Below, piece after piece: positions 23,315 through 32,136 of a stretch of DNA of 32,948 nucleotides. The notes beneath the pieces are model-generated. The model had not been told where the DNA came from, ran no database searches, and saw only the letters and a list, made by a program, of their open reading frames with translations. The translations under genes and the position numbers were made by a program. Each line of letters starts with the position of its first letter. The first letter of the stretch is position 1. Origin of the DNA: Bacteroidales bacterium (lineage in GTDB: Bacteria > Bacteroidota > Bacteroidia > Bacteroidales > UBA12077); the NCBI GenBank assembly GCA_030668615.1, contig DAOUTQ010000018.1:1-32948 (forward strand). The letters are read 5' to 3'.

Positions 23315-23599
23315 ATGGCTATACGATTTTTACATACTCCAAAAAACAAACAGTTCAAGTTTAAGCCCAGATACTACGATGAGCAAAAAGAAGAACTTGA
23401 AACACGAGTTAAGCAAATAAAAAAAGAAGTGGGTGTGTCTGAAGATGATCCGCAAAAACCTTATATTTCAAGCATTAGAAAAGGAGAAATGCGTGGTTAT
23501 TTTAAAAAGAACGTTGAGCAAAAACGAAAATCAACTTTGCGCTTTGTAATCATTTTAATCGTTTTGTTTGCAATCGTATATTTTCTTCTTTTTTTCTAA
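23315..23599 (+). CDS. Small C-tail-anchored membrane protein upstream of mutL
   Basis: 94 aa. The first 70 residues are basic and polar ('FLHTPKNKQFKFKPRYYDEQKEELETRVKQI', 'SSIRKGEMRGYFKKNVEQKRKS'); the last 20 ('LRFVIILIVLFAIVYFLLFF') form one TM helix with almost nothing after it. A protein of this shape is commonly found just before mutL in Bacteroidota, with unknown function. It is 14 nt ahead of mutL and shares its promoter. Confidence 0.85.
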   Translation: MAIRFLHTPKNKQFKFKPRYYDEQKEELETRVKQIKKEVGVSEDDPQKPYISSIRKGEMRGYFKKNVEQKRKSTLRFVIILIVLFAIVYFLLFF

Positions 23600-23613
23600 A
23601 TTGATTATTTAAA

Positions 23614-25455
23614 ATGTCAGATATAATTCAGCTTTTACCCGATTCTGTTGCAAATCAGATAGCCGCAGGAGAAGTTATTCAAAGACCTGCTTCTGTTGTA
23701 AAAGAATTAACAGAAAATGCTATTGATGCCAAAGCTGAATCAATAACAATTAATATTAAAGATTCGGGGAAAACTCTTATTCAGGTTATTGACAATGGAA
23801 TAGGAATGTCAGATACCGATGCTCGACTTTCATTCGAACGACACTCAACATCAAAAATTAGAAATGCTGATGATTTATTTGCTATTTCTACCATGGGATT
23901 TCGTGGTGAAGCATTAGCTTCAATTGCTGCTATTGCTCATATTGAATTGAAAACCAGACAAGAAGACAATGAAATTGGAACGCAAATTTCAATTGAAGGA
24001 TCACAAGTTATCAGCCAGGAAACTATTAGTTGTGCTAAAGGAACTAATTTTGCAGTAAAGAATCTTTTTTTTAATGTGCCTGCACGAAGAAAATTTCTAA
24101 AATCAAATACTACTGAATTCGGACATATTATTTCGGAATTTCAAAGAACTGTTCTTGCAAATCCCGAAGTTGAATTTAAACTTTATCATAACGATTCTGA
24201 AATATACTTATTACCTAAAGCAAACATCAGGCAAAGAATTGTTTCTGTATTTGGAAAAAGAATTAATCAAAATCTGATTACAATTGAAAGTAATACAAGC
24301 ATAATTAATATTAAAGGTTTTATAGGCAAACCTGAGTATGCACGAAAAAAATCGGGAGAACAATTCTTTTTTATAAACAACAGATTTATGCGAAGCGCCT
24401 ATTTTAACAAAGCGATTCTTAATGCTTACGATCAAATACTACAACCGGAATCTGTGCCTTCGTACTTTTTATATTTGGAAGCTCATCCTTCAACAATAGA
24501 TGTTAATATTCATCCTACAAAAACAGAAATTAAATTTGAAGATCAGCAAGCTATTTGGCAAATTATACATTCAGCTGTAAAACAAGCGTTGGGCAAAAAC
24601 AACATTGGACCTTCCATTGATTTTGATCTGGAGCAAAGTTTTAACATTCCTGTTTTATCGAAAGATACAGATATTAAAGCCCCGCAAATTGATATTGATC
24701 CAACGTTTAATCCTTTCGAGCAGAAAATACCTGGCAGTAAAAATCCTAAGAGTTCAGCTTTATCTCTTGAAAAAGAAAATCTGTCAAATTGGGATAAACT
24801 TTATGAAGGATTTGAAAAAGAAAATGATCTTTCACAAGATTTTTCGTTTATTTCCAATGAAAACTCGCAACAATCAATTACTGATCCAAATATTAGCGAC
24901 AAATATTTTCATTTTAAAAATAAATATATTCTGACTCCTGTAAAATCAGGATTAATGATAATTGACCAAAAAAGAGCTCACGAAAGAATTCTTTTCGAGA
25001 AGTTTATTCAAACTTTATCTGACAAGTCAGCTGTTTCTCAGAAAACGCTATTCCCTAAAACCATTGAGTTGGATGCAAAAGACCATGCTTTGTTAATGAG
25101 CATAAACAAAGATCTGAAAGTTCTTGGTTTTGATATTGATAATTTTGGTGGAAACTCGATAATTGTTAATGGCATGCCCGTTGACTCGATAAATCAGGAA
25201 CCAGAGCAGATTTTAGATAAATTTCTAAACGAATATTCTATTAGTGAAGTCGATGCAAAAACTCAGGCTAAAGAAATAATTGCAAGATCACTGGCTAAAG
25301 CTTCTGCAATTAGTAGTAATCAGAAATTAGGCAATGAAGAAATGCGAGAAATGGTTGATATGTTATTTGCCTGCCAAAATCCGAACTTTTCACCTTTTGG
25401 CAAATTAATTGTAAGCATCATTAAAACAGATGAGATTGAAAAACGTTTTATTTAA
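23614..25455 (+). CDS. mutL: DNA mismatch repair protein MutL
   Basis: 613 aa. The GHKL ATPase half has 'LPDSVANQIAAGEVIQRPAS', 'ELTENAIDAKAESI', 'DNGIGMS' and 'GFRGEALASIAAI', all intact. A low-complexity linker (about 345-425) leads to the C-terminal dimerisation domain. The endonuclease motif DQHAxxExxxxE reads DQKRAHERILFE, so the metal-ligand His is replaced by Lys while both Glu are kept; the CPHGRP motif is also degenerate ('FSPFGK'). Nicking activity is therefore uncertain. It works with MutS in mismatch repair. Confidence 0.96.
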   Translation: MSDIIQLLPDSVANQIAAGEVIQRPASVVKELTENAIDAKAESITINIKDSGKTLIQVIDNGIGMSDTDARLSFERHSTSKIRNADDLFAISTMGFRGEALASIAAIAHIELKTRQEDNEIGTQISIEGSQVISQETISCAKGTNFAVKNLFFNVPARRKFLKSNTTEFGHIISEFQRTVLANPEVEFKLYHNDSEIYLLPKANIRQRIVSVFGKRINQNLITIESNTSIINIKGFIGKPEYARKKSGEQFFFINNRFMRSAYFNKAILNAYDQILQPESVPSYFLYLEAHPSTIDVNIHPTKTEIKFEDQQAIWQIIHSAVKQALGKNNIGPSIDFDLEQSFNIPVLSKDTDIKAPQIDIDPTFNPFEQKIPGSKNPKSSALSLEKENLSNWDKLYEGFEKENDLSQDFSFISNENSQQSITDPNISDKYFHFKNKYILTPVKSGLMIIDQKRAHERILFEKFIQTLSDKSAVSQKTLFPKTIELDAKDHALLMSINKDLKVLGFDIDNFGGNSIIVNGMPVDSINQEPEQILDKFLNEYSISEVDAKTQAKEIIARSLAKASAISSNQKLGNEEMREMVDMLFACQNPNFSPFGKLIVSIIKTDEIEKRFI

Positions 25456-25476
25456 TAATATTATAATTCTTAAGTT

Positions 25477-26292
25477 ATGTTTAATGTAAAATTAAGCGAT
25501 ATTCCACCGGTTGTTAAAAACCTTATTTTAATAAATATTATCATGTTGCTTGCAACATGGGTTCTTTCGAATGTTGCAGGAATTGAGCTAAGCAACATTT
25601 TAGGTCTTCATTATTTTAAATCCGCCCTTTTTAGTCCATATCAGTTTGTTACACACATGTTTATGCATGGCGGCCTGATGCACCTTTTCTTTAATATGTT
25701 TGCCTTATATATGTTTGGGCGTGTTTTAGAAACTGTGTGGGGAAGTAAAAGATTCTTTATTTATTTCGTCGTTACAGGACTTGGAGCAGCGGCTTTACAT
25801 ACATTTGTAATTCATTTGCAAATGACAGCTATTACAAATGACATTACTGCATTTTTTAATACTCCATCGCCTGAAGCTTTTGCCTTGCTAATAAAAGATC
25901 ATTTTCCTGAATATTATACTCAGATTTACAGTAAATTACTTGATGGATGGTATTCAAATCCTGAATCAACACAATATATTGTCATGTCTAAACAATATAT
26001 TAATGAATTAATGGATTTTAAAATGAATATACCAACAGTTGGTGCATCGGGTGCAGTTTTCGGAGTTCTTTTAGCTTTCGGAATGCTTTTCCCAAATACT
26101 CAATTAATGTTATTATTTCCACCAATACCAATTAAAGCAAAATATTTTGTGATATTTTATGGTGGGTTAGAACTATGGCTTGGTTTAACTCAACCAGGAA
26201 GCAATATTGCACACTTCGCACATTTAGGTGGCATGTTATTTGGTTTTATTCTAATAAAGTTATGGAATACCAAACGAACCGATTTTTATTAA
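25477..26292 (+). CDS. Rhomboid family intramembrane serine protease (first of pair)
   Basis: 271 aa, six TM segments. The characteristic parts are 'FMHGGLMHLFFNMFALYMFGRVLE' (about 65-87, with His and Asn that support the oxyanion hole), the Ser loop 'GASGAVFGVLLAFGMLFP' (about 189-206) and 'HFAHLGGMLFGFILIKLW' with the catalytic His. A polar insertion of about 75 residues ('NDITAFFNTPSPEAFALLIK', then 'YINELMDFKMN') lies between the third and fourth TM segments, longer than in E. coli GlpG. It cuts membrane-spanning substrates within the bilayer. The gene follows mutL by 21 nt and precedes a second rhomboid by 43 nt. Confidence 0.93.
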   Translation: MFNVKLSDIPPVVKNLILINIIMLLATWVLSNVAGIELSNILGLHYFKSALFSPYQFVTHMFMHGGLMHLFFNMFALYMFGRVLETVWGSKRFFIYFVVTGLGAAALHTFVIHLQMTAITNDITAFFNTPSPEAFALLIKDHFPEYYTQIYSKLLDGWYSNPESTQYIVMSKQYINELMDFKMNIPTVGASGAVFGVLLAFGMLFPNTQLMLLFPPIPIKAKYFVIFYGGLELWLGLTQPGSNIAHFAHLGGMLFGFILIKLWNTKRTDFY

Positions 26293-26335
26293 TAATGGCT
26301 ATTCCATTAATAATGTAAAAGTTACAACAATAATC

Positions 26336-27223
26336 ATGAACATTGCTGACGAAATAAAAAAATCTTTTAAAAGTGGAAATGCTTTAACCAAGTTAATCTA
26401 TATTAATCTTGCTGTCTTTTTGGCAGTGAAAATAATTGGAGTAATCTTTTTTCTACTCAATGTTAATCCAACATTCTCGCTTGTAAATTGGTTAGCTGTT
26501 CCTGCTGATTTTCATAACCTGATTTATAAACCTTGGACTGTTTTTACGTATATGTTTTTACATCAGGATTTTTTGCATATCCTATTTAATGTACTATGGC
26601 TATATTGGTTTGGTCAAATCTTTCTGAGATATTTCGATGACAAAAAGCTATTAAGTGTTTATCTGGTTGGCGGATTAGCAGGTGCAGCATTATATATATT
26701 ATCATTTAATCTACTTCCGGTCTTTAATCAGGTGCTTCCGGTATCTTATGCTTTAGGAGCTTCTGCTTCTGTTATTGCAATTGTAATTGCAGTTTCTGTT
26801 TATGCACCAAACCATACTATTAACTTAATGTTTTTTGGTCCGGTTCAATTAAAATACATTGCTATTGTAACAATAGTAATTGATATATTAAGTATTGCAT
26901 CGTCGAATGCAGGAGGTCATATTGCTCATTTAGGCGGTGCTTTATTCGGATATCTTTATATATCACAATTACGGAAAGGAAAAAACATTACGAGAGGTTT
27001 TGATCGCTTTATGGATAAGATATTTTCTTTGTTTAAACCAAAACAAAAATTCAAGGTTACATATAAAAGACCAATGACAGACATAGAAAAAGATATTGAT
27101 TACAACAAGACTCAAGCTGCGAAGCAAGAAGATATTGATAAAATTCTGGATAAAATTGCTAAATCTGGTTATGACAGCCTGTCAAAGAAGGAAAAAGAAG
27201 TATTATTTAGTAGCAATAAATAA
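26336..27223 (+). CDS. Rhomboid family intramembrane serine protease (second of pair)
   Basis: 295 aa, six TM segments. 'FLHQDFLHILFNVLWLYWFGQIFL', 'YALGASASVIAIVIAVSVYAPNH' (catalytic Ser in GASA rather than GASG) and 'NAGGHIAHLGGALFGYLYI' (catalytic His) are all present, so it should be active. A cytoplasmic C-terminal tail of about 70 charged residues ('KGKNITRGFDRFMDKIFSLF', then 'YNKTQAAKQEDIDKILDKIAKSGYDSLSKKEKEVLF') is longer than in its neighbour and resembles the tail common in Bacteroidota paralogues. The tandem pair suggests divided substrates or cooperation. Confidence 0.92.
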   Translation: MNIADEIKKSFKSGNALTKLIYINLAVFLAVKIIGVIFFLLNVNPTFSLVNWLAVPADFHNLIYKPWTVFTYMFLHQDFLHILFNVLWLYWFGQIFLRYFDDKKLLSVYLVGGLAGAALYILSFNLLPVFNQVLPVSYALGASASVIAIVIAVSVYAPNHTINLMFFGPVQLKYIAIVTIVIDILSIASSNAGGHIAHLGGALFGYLYISQLRKGKNITRGFDRFMDKIFSLFKPKQKFKVTYKRPMTDIEKDIDYNKTQAAKQEDIDKILDKIAKSGYDSLSKKEKEVLFSSNK

Positions 27224-27307
27224 ATTATCTGTCAAAATACTTTAACTCCATTTGAATTTAACAAACATTAATTTTAAATTAGATTTAATTATCAAGATCT
27301 GTTTGAA

Positions 27308-28402
27308 TTGAAAGCATTAATTTATACCATATTAAAATATTTAAACTATTGTTTTGTAGGAGCTCTTCTACTTTCTTATTTGTCAGTTTATATAAGTCCT
27401 GAAAAAATATGGTTGCTGGCTTTTTTTGGTCTTGCTTATCCTTTCTTGCTAATAACGAACTTGCTTTTTATAATTTTCTGGATATATAAAAAAAGACTTT
27501 TCTTCATTATACCATTAGTTGCCATACTTCTTGGGTGGAATTATATGGCAAGTTATATTCAAGTTCCACTAAGAAAAGCAAAAACAGAAACTCCCGACGA
27601 AAATAAGTTTAACATTTTATCCTTTAATGTGAGGCTTTTTGATTTATACGACTGGAACGAAGGCGAAAACACTTCTGCACAAATATTTGAATTTATAAAT
27701 AACGAAGGATTTGATATTATTTGTTTTCAAGAGTTTTTTACAAAAAATAGTGGCGAGCTAACAGAATCTTTCATAAGAAAATCGCTGGATGAGAAGTATT
27801 ACAAACACATTGAATATACTATTGAGAACCGAAACTACAATTATGGAATTGCAACCTATAGTCGTTATCCAATTGTAAACAGAGGTGTTATCAACTTTCA
27901 AAATTCATCCAATTCAACAATTTATACTGACATTAAAAAAGGAAATGATACAATCCGAATTTTTAACAATCATTTGCAATCAATTCGATTTAACAAAAAC
28001 AATTATTCTTTTATAAGCAATAGCAAAATATTAAAAGATGATGAAAGATTAAAAGAGATTAAGGATATTTCATCTCGCTTACGCGATGCTTTTATAAAAC
28101 GTGCCAGTCAGGCAAATATCATTTCGAATTATATTGAGAGCTCTCCATTCCCGGTTATTGTATGTGGTGATTTTAATGATGTTCCGGTTTCATATACGTA
28201 TAAAACTATGAAAACAAACCTGAACGATTCATTTATTGAAGCAGGAAGAGGTATTGGCACTACTTATATGGGAAAATTCCCGTCATTCAGAATAGATTAT
28301 ATTTTTCACAGTGAAGATGTAGAATGTGTTGAGTTTGAAATACATGATGTGAAATTATCAGACCATTATCCTTTAAAAGGTGAGTTTATCTTAAAAAGGT
28401 AA
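27308..28402 (+). CDS. Membrane-anchored endonuclease/exonuclease/phosphatase-family protein
   Basis: 364 aa. The start is a TTG at 27308: there is no in-frame ATG between an upstream stop (27275) and the first membrane segment, and the next ATG would delete all TM helices. Three hydrophobic segments (about 8-30, 33-55, 60-78) precede an EEP domain (about 97-364) with 'FNILSFNVRLFDLYDW', 'FDIICFQEFF' (the Glu metal ligand), 'NNHLQSIRF', 'VIVCGDFNDVP' (Asp/Asn pair) and 'LSDHYPLKGEF' (final catalytic His). The domain probably faces the periplasm or cytoplasm and acts on phosphodiesters of unknown type. The 3' end overlaps the convergent dehydratase gene by 12 nt. Confidence 0.9.
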   Translation: MKALIYTILKYLNYCFVGALLLSYLSVYISPEKIWLLAFFGLAYPFLLITNLLFIIFWIYKKRLFFIIPLVAILLGWNYMASYIQVPLRKAKTETPDENKFNILSFNVRLFDLYDWNEGENTSAQIFEFINNEGFDIICFQEFFTKNSGELTESFIRKSLDEKYYKHIEYTIENRNYNYGIATYSRYPIVNRGVINFQNSSNSTIYTDIKKGNDTIRIFNNHLQSIRFNKNNYSFISNSKILKDDERLKEIKDISSRLRDAFIKRASQANIISNYIESSPFPVIVCGDFNDVPVSYTYKTMKTNLNDSFIEAGRGIGTTYMGKFPSFRIDYIFHSEDVECVEFEIHDVKLSDHYPLKGEFILKR

Positions 28403-29341
28403 ATTGTTTAAATCTACATTTCCACCAGAAATAATTATTCCTATCTTTTTACCTTTAAATAAATTCTGATTTTCAATTATTGCAGCTAATGGAACTGCAG
28501 AAGATGGTTCTACAATAATCTTCATTCGCTCCCATATTATTCTCATTGCCTTGATAATACTTTCCTCTTTTGCTGTAAATATTCCATTTAGATTCTGTTT
28601 TATAATTTGAAATGTTAACGGACTAAGTGAAGTTAATAAGCCATCGGCAATTGTCTTAGGTGGTCCGGCTAAAATTAATTCCCCTTTCATAAAAGAACGA
28701 TATGCATCATCAGCATTTAAAGGTTCTGCACCATAAACCTCTATTTCGGGTTTTAATGATTTAGCCGAAATTGCGGTTCCGCTCATTAAACCTCCACCAC
28801 CAACCGGAGCAATTATAATATCCAAACCAGAAACATCTTCTAATAATTCTTTTGCAGCCGTTCCCTGACCACAAATTACATTGAAATTATCGTAAGGATG
28901 AATAAACATTGCTCCTGTTCTGTTCTGTACAATTTCAAGGGTTTCTTCTCTTGCTTCAAGCGTTGGTTTACAGAATGTTATTTCTGCGCCATAACCTTGC
29001 ACAGCTTTCTTTTTTATCTCAGGTGCATTTTCAGGCATTACTATATATGCAGGAACACCAAGTTGTTTTGCTGCCAAAGCTAATGCTGCTGCATGATTCC
29101 CTGAAGAATGTGTTGCAACTCCTTTTACAGATTCTTTATCGCTTAATTGGCGCACCGCATTTGTCGCACCCCGAAACTTAAATGCCCCGACTTTCTGAAA
29201 ATTTTCACATTTAAAAGAGATTTCGCAGTTAAACATTTCATTAATTCCCAAAGAAGATAGTACAGGAGTCCTATGGATTAATGCTTGAATTCTTTTGTGA
29301 GCTTCTTGAATATCTTCAAAGCGAGGAATATTTATTGACAT
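28391..29341 (-). CDS. PLP-dependent threonine/serine dehydratase or serine racemase
   Basis: 316 aa, fold-type II PLP enzyme. The Schiff-base Lys is in GAFKFRGA (about 52-59); the substrate loop is 'THSSGNHAAALALAAK' (about 82-97); the phosphate-binding Gly-rich loop is 'PVGGGGLMSG'; and 'ISGGNVDL' near the C-terminus binds the pyridine nitrogen. 'YGAEPLNADDAY' carries the Glu, Ala and Asp typical of the Mg2+-stimulated serine racemase / hydroxyaspartate dehydratase branch. There is no C-terminal ACT regulatory domain, so it is not the isoleucine-feedback-controlled form. Reaction choice between deamination and racemisation cannot be settled from sequence. It overlaps the EEP gene convergently. 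Confidence 0.88.
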   Translation of the reverse strand: MSINIPRFEDIQEAHKRIQALIHRTPVLSSLGINEMFNCEISFKCENFQKVGAFKFRGATNAVRQLSDKESVKGVATHSSGNHAAALALAAKQLGVPAYIVMPENAPEIKKKAVQGYGAEITFCKPTLEAREETLEIVQNRTGAMFIHPYDNFNVICGQGTAAKELLEDVSGLDIIIAPVGGGGLMSGTAISAKSLKPEIEVYGAEPLNADDAYRSFMKGELILAGPPKTIADGLLTSLSPLTFQIIKQNLNGIFTAKEESIIKAMRIIWERMKIIVEPSSAVPLAAIIENQNLFKGKKIGIIISGGNVDLNNLPF

Positions 29342-29370
29342 AAAATCTCATTTTTTGCTAATGTAAAAAA

Positions 29371-30150
29371 TCATTCAGCTAATTCCGATTTATTCATACT
29401 TTTTTTATACGCTTCGAACCTCATCAAAATTTCCGAATACAAATTGTAATCAGAAATGCTTAGAATGTATAGATCCTGAAAATTGCAAAACTCCATAAAC
29501 TTTTTTGCATCCATCCCCTGCAATCCTGTTAGATTCTGAACTATATAAACATTATATCTTCTATCCAGCTCTTCAACCTGATCCTGATTTTCTATTATTT
29601 CGAAATACTTTTTAATCTCTTTTGCTTCCTTACTAAATAAATAATATATCAGCGATGCAGGAGAAGTTATAACCGGTTTTATTTCTGTTGGAGCTTCAAC
29701 ATGCTTAAAAAGTTTTTCTACCTGTTCATTTACTCCTGTCTCAGGTAGTTCCAGATTTAAAACTTTATATTCAAAATCCTTGTATGTGCCTAAATATGTA
29801 ATACTTACTTCAGGAATTTCATAAAACCTATTTTGCAAAAAAATCTTAATAGTAGAATCTACATTAATATTATTAATGTTATATTCAAGATACTCAAATC
29901 CAATAGCAGAAATATGAAGAGTATCTCCACGTTTTGCCCATATCTGAAAGTGTCCTGTTGTATCAGCACTAACCATCCAGTGCTGATTTAAGTTAATAAT
30001 ATGAGCAAGAGCAACAGAATAATTACCTTCTGTACTTACAATCTCACCAGAAAAGTACAATAAACTGTCATTATCCTGTGCAAATCCAGAAAATGAAAAT
30101 ATAAAAATTATAATTACAATTAAACTCTTTTTGTATGAGATTTGATTCAT
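29371..30150 (-). CDS. Exported protein with carboxypeptidase-regulatory-like N-terminal domain
   Basis: The track start (30171) lies inside a TAnnTTTG promoter box, so the ATG at 30150 is preferred; it gives 259 aa starting MNQISYKKSLIVIIIFIFSF, a signal peptide ending in FAQ. The N-terminal mature part (about 30-110) is a CarboxypepD_reg-like beta sandwich ('FSGEIVSTEGNYSVALAHII', 'TTGHFQIWAKRGDTLHISAIGFEYLEY'), as found on the front of SusC-like and many other Bacteroidota surface proteins. The remainder is helical and unrecognised ('ASLIYYLFSKEAKEIKKYFE'). No barrel or plug follows, so it is not a TonB receptor. It is 29 nt upstream of the PLP dehydratase gene on the same strand. Confidence 0.8.
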   Translation of the reverse strand: MNQISYKKSLIVIIIFIFSFSGFAQDNDSLLYFSGEIVSTEGNYSVALAHIINLNQHWMVSADTTGHFQIWAKRGDTLHISAIGFEYLEYNINNINVDSTIKIFLQNRFYEIPEVSITYLGTYKDFEYKVLNLELPETGVNEQVEKLFKHVEAPTEIKPVITSPASLIYYLFSKEAKEIKKYFEIIENQDQVEELDRRYNVYIVQNLTGLQGMDAKKFMEFCNFQDLYILSISDYNLYSEILMRFEAYKKSMNKSELAE

Positions 30151-30168
30151 ATTTCTCCCTTCTGCTGT

Positions 30169-30176
30169 CAAATATA
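30169..30176 (-). promoter_or_regulatory. Candidate -7 box upstream of the 29371-30150 gene
   Basis: Minus strand TATATTTG, an exact TAnnTTTG match, 18 bp before the preferred ATG. No -33 TTTG at the expected spacing was found. Its position argues against the upstream start in the ORF track. Confidence 0.4.
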
Positions 30177-30279
30177 ATTTATGATGAGATGGGAATAAGC
30201 TCTGTTTAACAATATTTAACTTTCAATAATTATTTTAAACATACAAATTTATTCTTTAAGCTTGTGCGTTTTTTTTGGT

Positions 30280-30287
30280 TATCTTCG
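30280..30287 (+). promoter_or_regulatory. Candidate -7 box upstream of dapD
   Basis: TATCTTCG, one base off TAnnTTTG, a form often seen in Bacteroidota promoters, 40 bp before the dapD ATG. A TTG at 30262-30264 is a little too close to be a good -33. Confidence 0.35.
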
Positions 30288-30327
30288 TATTTTAATCTAG
30301 TATATTAACGCAATATTTTTTATTATT

Positions 30328-31146
30328 ATGTTCGATGAGAAGAAAAAGATAATTGAGGAAGCATGGGAAAACAGATCTTTATTAGAAAAAGATTCTGTTA
30401 AAACCTTGATTCGAGATGTAATTGAATTATTAGATAAAGGTAAAATTAGAGTTGCAGAACTACTAAATAATAAATGGCAAGTTAACCAATGGGTGAAAAA
30501 GGCTGTGATCTTATATTTCCCAATTCAGAAAATGGAAGTAATAAAAACAGGACCTTTCGAATTTCATGACAAAATTGATTTAAAATCGGGTTACGATAAG
30601 TTAGGTGTCAGGGTTGTTCCTCATGCTATTGCGCGATATGGTTCATTTGTTGCAAAAGGAGTAATTATGATGCCATCGTACATAAATATTGGGGCATATG
30701 TTGACTCAGGCACCATGGTTGATACTTGGGCTACAGTAGGCTCCTGTGCACAGATTGGTAAAAATGTTCATTTAAGCGGAGGTGTTGGAATAGGCGGTGT
30801 TTTAGAACCAGTTCAAGCTGCTCCTGTTATTATAGAAGATGATTGTTTTATTGGCTCGAGGTGCATTGTTGTTGAAGGGGTTCACATTGAAAAAGAAGCT
30901 GTTTTAGGAGCTAATGTAGTTATAACGAATTCTACAAAAATTATTGATGTTTCGGGACCAGACCCTATTGAATATAAAGGACGTGTTCCTGCAAGATCTG
31001 TTGTTATTCCTGGTACACAAACAAAGAAATTTAATGCTGGCGAATATCAGGTTCCATGTGCATTAATAATTGGGAAAAGAAAAGAATCTACAAATCTTAA
31101 AACATCATTAAATGATGCATTAAGAGAATACAATGTTGCAGTTTAA
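30328..31146 (+). CDS. dapD: 2,3,4,5-tetrahydropyridine-2,6-dicarboxylate N-succinyltransferase
   Basis: 272 aa, the family's usual length. The N-terminal helical domain holds 'VRVAELLNNKWQVNQWVKKAVILYF'-type sequence. The left-handed beta-helix of hexapeptide repeats runs from about 100 ('YGSFVAKGVIMMPSYINIGAYVDSGTMVDTWATVGSCAQIGKNVHLSGGVGIGGVLEP'), with 'DDCFIGSRCIVVEGV' and 'GANVVITNSTKI' behind. It uses succinyl-CoA in lysine and diaminopimelate synthesis, feeding peptidoglycan, in the cytoplasm as a trimer. Only 3 nt separate it from the GT9 gene, so the two form an operon. Confidence 0.96.
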   Translation: MFDEKKKIIEEAWENRSLLEKDSVKTLIRDVIELLDKGKIRVAELLNNKWQVNQWVKKAVILYFPIQKMEVIKTGPFEFHDKIDLKSGYDKLGVRVVPHAIARYGSFVAKGVIMMPSYINIGAYVDSGTMVDTWATVGSCAQIGKNVHLSGGVGIGGVLEPVQAAPVIIEDDCFIGSRCIVVEGVHIEKEAVLGANVVITNSTKIIDVSGPDPIEYKGRVPARSVVIPGTQTKKFNAGEYQVPCALIIGKRKESTNLKTSLNDALREYNVAV

Positions 31147-31149
31147 ACT

Positions 31150-32124
31150 ATGGTGAAATTTTTAATAATACAGACAGCATTTATTGGTGATGTAATTCTT
31201 GCCACACCTTTAATTGAAAAACTACAAACATTTTATCCTGATTCTCAGATTGACTTTTTATTGCGAAAGGGAAATGAAAATTTGCTTAAGAACCACCCCT
31301 ATGTTTCAAATATATTAATTTGGGATAAAAAGAAAGATAAAAAGAAAAATCTTTTCAGAATAATAAAATTAATTCGAAGTAAAGAGTACGACTACGTTAT
31401 TAATCTTCAAAGATTTGCTTCGACTGGAATAATTACAGCTTTTTCTGGAGGAAAAATCAAGGTAGGGTTTAATAAAAATCCTCTGTCATTTTCTTATACC
31501 CGGAAAATAAAACATGAAATTGGTAAAGGAGAACATGAAGTTGAACGAAACATCAAGCTTATTTCGGAAATAACTGATGAAAGTATTTTTAAGCCCAAAT
31601 TATATCCTTCCGAAGAAGATTACCAAATAGTTTCGGAATATAAAATGAGCCCATATATGTGCATCGCTCCAACTTCTGTTTGGTTTACAAAACAATTTCC
31701 TGAAAACAAATGGGTTGAGCTGATTGACAAAATTGATTCAAAATATACTATATACCTAATTGGTGGTCCGGATGACAGAAGTGCCTGTGAAAGCATTATT
31801 TCTAAATGCAAAAACAGCAAAGTTTCTAATTTATGTGGTGATTTAAGTTTTCTACAAACATCAGCATTAATTGCAAATGCAACTATGAATTTTGTAAATG
31901 ATTCGGCTCCAATGCATATGGCCTCTGCAATGAATGCTCCAACTACAGCAATCTATTGTTCAACAGTACCAGAATTCGGATTTGGTCCTTTATCAGAAAA
32001 TTCAAAAATTATTGAAACTAAAGAAAAATTAGATTGTCGCCCTTGCGGATTGCACGGATTTAAGAAATGTCCTAAGGATCATTTTAATTGTGCAGAGACT
32101 ATTGATACTGATGTAATGCTCTAA
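31150..32124 (+). CDS. Glycosyltransferase family 9 (heptosyltransferase-like)
   Basis: 324 aa. The N-terminus 'FLIIQTAFIGDVILATPLIEKLQTFYP' is the GT9 acceptor-side pattern. The donor-side half has 'CIAPTSVWFTKQFPENKWVELIDKI', 'YLIGGPDDRSACE', 'LCGDLSFLQTSALIANATMNFVNDSAPMHMASAMNAPTTAIY' (the Asp of NDSAP is the typical catalytic or donor-site residue) and 'CRPCGLHGFKKCPKDHFNC', a Cys-rich end found in this family. It likely adds ADP-heptose-type sugars to the lipid A core; the exact acceptor is unknown. Translated right after dapD. Confidence 0.92.
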   Translation: MVKFLIIQTAFIGDVILATPLIEKLQTFYPDSQIDFLLRKGNENLLKNHPYVSNILIWDKKKDKKKNLFRIIKLIRSKEYDYVINLQRFASTGIITAFSGGKIKVGFNKNPLSFSYTRKIKHEIGKGEHEVERNIKLISEITDESIFKPKLYPSEEDYQIVSEYKMSPYMCIAPTSVWFTKQFPENKWVELIDKIDSKYTIYLIGGPDDRSACESIISKCKNSKVSNLCGDLSFLQTSALIANATMNFVNDSAPMHMASAMNAPTTAIYCSTVPEFGFGPLSENSKIIETKEKLDCRPCGLHGFKKCPKDHFNCAETIDTDVML

Positions 32125-32136
32125 TTGCCATTTTCC

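Noticed and set aside
28898-29181. Two plus-strand ORFs of 61 and 90 aa
   Set aside because: Antisense shadows of the PLP dehydratase gene, whose catalytic motifs are complete.
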